Shown piece after piece: positions 6,585-9,021 of a DNA stretch of 9,021 bases. The stretch comes from Chloroflexota bacterium. GTDB lineage: Bacteria > Chloroflexota > Anaerolineae > Anaerolineales > UBA11657. The position numbers were made by a program, and so were the translations under genes. Numbering within the stretch: position 1 is the stretch's first letter; every line of letters begins with the position of its first letter. The notes beneath the pieces were generated by a model. The model was not told the origin of the DNA. It worked only from the letters and a program-made list of their open reading frames with translations, and made no database searches. The DNA is taken from assembly GCA_003670425.1 (NCBI GenBank), contig QWRL01000092.1, positions 1 to 9,021 on the forward strand, written 5' to 3'.

Positions 6585-7463
6585 ATGCCCAATCACGGTT
6601 GCCAGTCCAATGTCGATCGCATCCGCCGGATGCTAATCAAGCCACCCGCCGCTGCATTCCGCAGTCAGGCCGCGGTTGATGCGCAATGGCAGCCATTGAA
6701 CTATCTGGGGCGCCCGGATTATGAGCAAGCCCTGAACGAGTACAAACAGTTCCGCGCGCTGCTGGCGCAGAGCGGGGCCGAGATTCACGAATTGCCGGTG
6801 CACGCGGACACCGGGCTGGACTCACTGTACACGCACGACCCGCTGGTAATCAGCGACCGCGGCTATGTACTGTGCAATATGGGCAAGGCCGCGCGGCGCG
6901 GCGAGGCACAGGCTGCCGGCGCATACTTGGAAACAATTGGCGTGCCCATGCTGGGGCGCATTGAGCCGCCCGGCACCTTGGAGGGCGGCGATGTGGTGTG
7001 GCTGGACCAGCGCACGGTTGCTGTGGGCGAAGGCTACCGCAGCAATGCAGCGGGAATTGCGCAGCTGCGTACGCTGCTGGGCGATTCGGTTGACGAATTG
7101 ATTGCCGTGCCGCTGCCGCACTGGAACGGCCCGGACGATGTGCTGCATCTGATGTCATTTGTGAGTCCGCTGGACCACGACCTGTTTTTGATTTACCCGC
7201 GCCTGATGCCGGTGGTGTTTCGCCAGCGGCTGCTGGCGCGCGGCATCCAGCTGGTGGAGGTGCCCGACGCAGAGTACGACAGCATGGCGTGCAATGTGCT
7301 GGCCGTGGCGCCGCGTGAGTGCATCATGCTGGGGGGCAACCCCGTCACGCAGGCACTGCTGCAAGCAGCCGGCATTGAGGTGGCCACCTACGTTGGCAGC
7401 GAGATCTCAGCCAAGGGTGCCGGCGGACCCACCTGCCTGACGCGGCCATTCTGGCGCAGCTAG
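6585..7463 (+). CDS. Dimethylarginine dimethylaminohydrolase / arginine-deiminase superfamily hydrolase
   Basis: A 292-residue guanidino-group-modifying enzyme of the pentein fold, most like DDAH, which hydrolyses N-omega-methylated arginines to citrulline and methylamines. Visible landmarks are the front motif LYTHDPLVI (81-89), TLEGGDVVWL (131-140) with putative Glu133, DDVLHLMSFVSPLD (184-197) with putative catalytic His188, and the C-terminal GGPTCLTRP (280-288) with nucleophile Cys284. This Cys/His/acid set is the superfamily's catalytic machinery. Length fits DDAH (about 250-290) and is shorter than arginine deiminase (about 400). The start at 6585 leaves a normal lead-in (RIRRMLIKPP) before the first beta strand. 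The internal ATG at 6630 would cut into that strand. Peptidyl- or free-arginine deiminase, or an amidinotransferase, cannot be fully excluded. It is preceded by an M20 deacylase on the same strand, and a second M20 converges on it, suggesting a shared arginine-derivative route. Confidence 0.88.
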   Translation: MPNHGCQSNVDRIRRMLIKPPAAAFRSQAAVDAQWQPLNYLGRPDYEQALNEYKQFRALLAQSGAEIHELPVHADTGLDSLYTHDPLVISDRGYVLCNMGKAARRGEAQAAGAYLETIGVPMLGRIEPPGTLEGGDVVWLDQRTVAVGEGYRSNAAGIAQLRTLLGDSVDELIAVPLPHWNGPDDVLHLMSFVSPLDHDLFLIYPRLMPVVFRQRLLARGIQLVEVPDAEYDSMACNVLAVAPRECIMLGGNPVTQALLQAAGIEVATYVGSEISAKGAGGPTCLTRPFWRS

Positions 7464-7518
7464 GCAGCCGCCCACAGTACGGCAGCTGCCAGCAGGGCTG
7501 CAGCGCGCCAACTGCACA

Positions 7519-7545
7519 CAAGCGCAGCGCACACCGCTGCGCTTG
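7519..7545. terminator. Perfect 11-bp stem-loop at the convergent gene junction, probable bidirectional terminator
   Basis: CAAGCGCAGCG (7519-7529) and its exact reverse complement CGCTGCGCTTG (7535-7545) enclose a 5-base loop. The stem lies 55 bp after the DDAH-like stop and 2 bp beyond the stop of the converging M20 gene, so it can end transcripts from both sides. There is no U-tract on either side, so it may act as an RNA-stabilising or Rho-assisted end rather than a classical intrinsic terminator. A second palindrome, GGCAGCTGCC, lies at 7481-7490. Confidence 0.6.
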
Positions 7546-7547
7546 CT

Positions 7548-8918
7548 CTACGCGCTGCGTGTCACAAAGCGCTCCACAATTTCAAAAGTATTGCGCACAC
7601 AATAGTGGAAGCTGTCGGTGTGCAGGCGCTCGTCATGCGCATGGGCGCGGTTGTAGGTATCCCCACCGGAGGGGGGCCGCGGCGAATAACCCAGCACCTT
7701 GATGCCCAGCGGCACGAAGGCTTTGGCATCTGTGCCGCCGGTGACCAGTGTGGGCAGCAGGTGCAGCGCGGGATCGGTTTCCGCCAGCACCTCGCGAATG
7801 ATATTTGTGAGCGGGCCGGCGGACTCAGTCTCAAGCGCCGGGCCAAAGTGCGGGTGCCATTCCAGCTGCACGTCCCGGCCCGCATCGCCCAATACTTGCA
7901 GCAGCTCGGCGTGAAACTCTGCGCGCGTGCAGCCGGGCAGCAGCCGCCCGTCAATGCCGGCTTCTGCAAAATCCGGGATCACATTTAGCTGGCGGCCGGC
8001 CTGAAATATGGTGGGCATGGCGGTGTTGCGCAGCTGCGCCTGCAGCATGCGGCGCTCAAAGTCTTCCATGGGCAGCTGCGGCACAATGCGGTCCGCGTCG
8101 CCGGTCTGCAACAGGTCTGCAAACATGGCAGCCACGGCTGGCGGCTGCGTCTGCATCAGCACGGCCAAAGAGCTGCGCACAGTTTGCGTAAGGTGCACCG
8201 GCAGGTAGTTGCTGCCGAGGCGCTGCACAGCCGCAGCGAGGCGCACAATGCTGGCCTCCGGCTGCGGCACAGAGCCGTGCCCCGGCTTGCCGCGCGCACG
8301 CAGATAAAAGCGGCTGGTGCCCTTCTCGCCGGCTTGAATGGTGATGTAGCGCTGGCCGTTCACCACCATCACGCCGCCGCCGCCTTCGTTGAGTGCGTAC
8401 TCCGCATCAGAAATCAAATGCGCATGCTCGCGCGCCATCCACTGTGCGCCAAACTCGCCGCCAGTTTCCTCATCAGCCAGCGCCAAAAAAATCACGTCGC
8501 GCTTGAGCAGCTGGCCACTTGCCACGCGCTGCTTGAGCAGCAGCAGGCTCATCAAGTGTGCAGCAACCGTGTTCTTCATGTCCACTGCCCCGCGCCCAAA
8601 GATCTGCCCGGCGGCATCACAGTCGCCGGAGAATGGCGGATGCGTCCACTTGTCTGGTTCCGCCGAAACAACATCCACGTGCCCCATCAACAACAGCGGC
8701 GGCAGGCTGCCATCGCCCTTGAGCCGCGCAACAAGATTTGCGCGCCCGGGCGCAGACTCCAGAATTAGCGGCTCGATGCCGGCTGCGCGCAGCACGCCCG
8801 CAATGTAATCCGCCGCCAAGCGCTCGTTGCCCGGCGGGTTGGTTGTGTCAAAGCGCAGCAGCTCGCGAAAATGTTGCGTGCCCGTGCTAAGCGCATCCGG
8901 CCAGTTGATTGATGACAT
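7548..8918 (-). CDS. M20/M25/M40-family metallopeptidase, carboxypeptidase-like
   Basis: A 456-residue zinc peptidase or amidohydrolase distinct from the other M20 gene. The di-metal site is complete: H80 in LMGHVDVV, bridging D113 in FGRGAVDMKN, catalytic E150 and ligand E151 in LADEETGGEFG, E178 in YALNEGGGG, and H426 in NRAHAHDERL. The lid carries KGTSRFYLRARGKPGHGSVP (199-218), which holds the dimerisation-domain histidine of the PGHGS type. Length, the DEETGG form and NEGGGG place it with the M20 carboxypeptidase/CPS1-like group that removes C-terminal residues from dipeptides or cleaves acyl-amino acids. The frame stays open to 9011, but AAGGAG 7 bp before the ATG at 8918 and the start MSSINWPDAL make this the true start. 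No signal peptide is seen. It converges on the DDAH-like gene. Confidence 0.9.
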   Translation of the reverse strand: MSSINWPDALSTGTQHFRELLRFDTTNPPGNERLAADYIAGVLRAAGIEPLILESAPGRANLVARLKGDGSLPPLLLMGHVDVVSAEPDKWTHPPFSGDCDAAGQIFGRGAVDMKNTVAAHLMSLLLLKQRVASGQLLKRDVIFLALADEETGGEFGAQWMAREHAHLISDAEYALNEGGGGVMVVNGQRYITIQAGEKGTSRFYLRARGKPGHGSVPQPEASIVRLAAAVQRLGSNYLPVHLTQTVRSSLAVLMQTQPPAVAAMFADLLQTGDADRIVPQLPMEDFERRMLQAQLRNTAMPTIFQAGRQLNVIPDFAEAGIDGRLLPGCTRAEFHAELLQVLGDAGRDVQLEWHPHFGPALETESAGPLTNIIREVLAETDPALHLLPTLVTGGTDAKAFVPLGIKVLGYSPRPPSGGDTYNRAHAHDERLHTDSFHYCVRNTFEIVERFVTRSA

Positions 8919-8925
8919 GCGGCAG

Positions 8926-8931
8926 CTCCTT
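8926..8931 (-). promoter_or_regulatory. Shine-Dalgarno that decides the start of the convergent M20 gene
   Basis: On the minus strand AAGGAG is followed by 7 bases (CTGCCGC) and ATG at 8918. Spacing is optimal. It rules out the longer open frame starting at 9011. Confidence 0.8.
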
Positions 8932-8937
8932 GGAGAA

Positions 8938-8978
8938 AATTGGCGAAGTGCGCTGCGCGAAGCGCACCAATTGCGAAG
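8938..8978. repeat. Inverted repeat and GCGAAG repeats in the leader of the convergent M20 gene
   Basis: GTGCGCT (8948-8954) and AGCGCAC (8961-8967) form a perfect 7-bp inverted repeat around a 6-base centre. The word GCGAAG occurs three times nearby (8943, 8957, 8973), and the flanks AATTGGCGAAG and AATTGCGAAG are near-identical direct repeats. The block lies between the ribosome site and a TATGCT (8982-8977, minus strand) that could be a -10 but lacks a well-spaced -35. It may be an operator or a leader hairpin; no regulator gene is visible. Confidence 0.35.
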
Positions 8979-9021
8979 CATACAGCACCCGTCATACCCG
9001 CTGGCTGCCAAGTGTGTAGCC

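Noticed and set aside
8919..9011. N-terminal extension of the convergent M20 gene to 9011
   Set aside because: A strong AAGGAG directly before the ATG at 8918 and family alignment favour the shorter protein; the extra 31 residues are Cys/Arg-rich and would include the regulatory repeats.
1..9021. tRNA, rRNA, CRISPR, insertion sequence or phage features
   Set aside because: No cloverleaf, rRNA segment, regular repeat array, transposase motif or integrase motif was seen on either strand.

Overview
The window comes from a GC-rich, densely coding bacterial chromosome. Genes overlap by 4 bp or sit a few bases apart, and there is no phage, IS, CRISPR or RNA gene signal. The presence of a heptose-kinase-like sugar kinase, a GT4 glycosyltransferase and a polytopic membrane protein suggests a cell-envelope glycan locus, probably of a Gram-negative-type bacterium. 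I cannot name the phylum from the sequence. There are eight protein genes and no gene-free stretch longer than about 200 bp.

Left block (1-5071, all minus strand; transcription runs from about 5155 toward base 1). In transcription order it holds a GT4 glycosyltransferase (5071-3965), a small cysteine-rich GDCCVxC-type protein (3930-3724), a polytopic membrane protein that may be a GT-C-like transferase (3652-2594), a HAD phosphatase (2597-1803), a protein with a deoxyhypusine-synthase-like look (1793-831), and a PfkB/RfaE-like sugar kinase (834 to beyond base 1). The last four are packed with ATGA and GTGA stop/start overlaps or a 9-bp gap, so they are almost certainly co-translated. A kinase plus a HAD phosphatase recalls the HldE/GmhB steps that make nucleotide-activated heptose. 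My inference is that this block makes and transfers an activated sugar. The deoxyhypusine-synthase-like gene is the unexplained member.

Divergent region (5072-5273). It carries a good sigma70-like promoter for the left block (TTGGCA, 17 bp, TATGCT) and a promoter for the right block. The latter's -10 sits so close to the ATG that the M20 mRNA may be leaderless.

Right block. On the plus strand lie an ArgE/DapE-like M20 metallohydrolase (5274-6548) and a DDAH/arginine-deiminase superfamily hydrolase (6585-7463), which has its own TATAAT. Convergent to them is a second, different M20 metallopeptidase (8918-7548, minus). A perfect 11-bp stem-loop lies at the convergent junction. The three enzymes could cooperate in breaking down (methyl)arginine-containing or N-acylated amino acids and peptides; this is inferred from gene families and proximity only.
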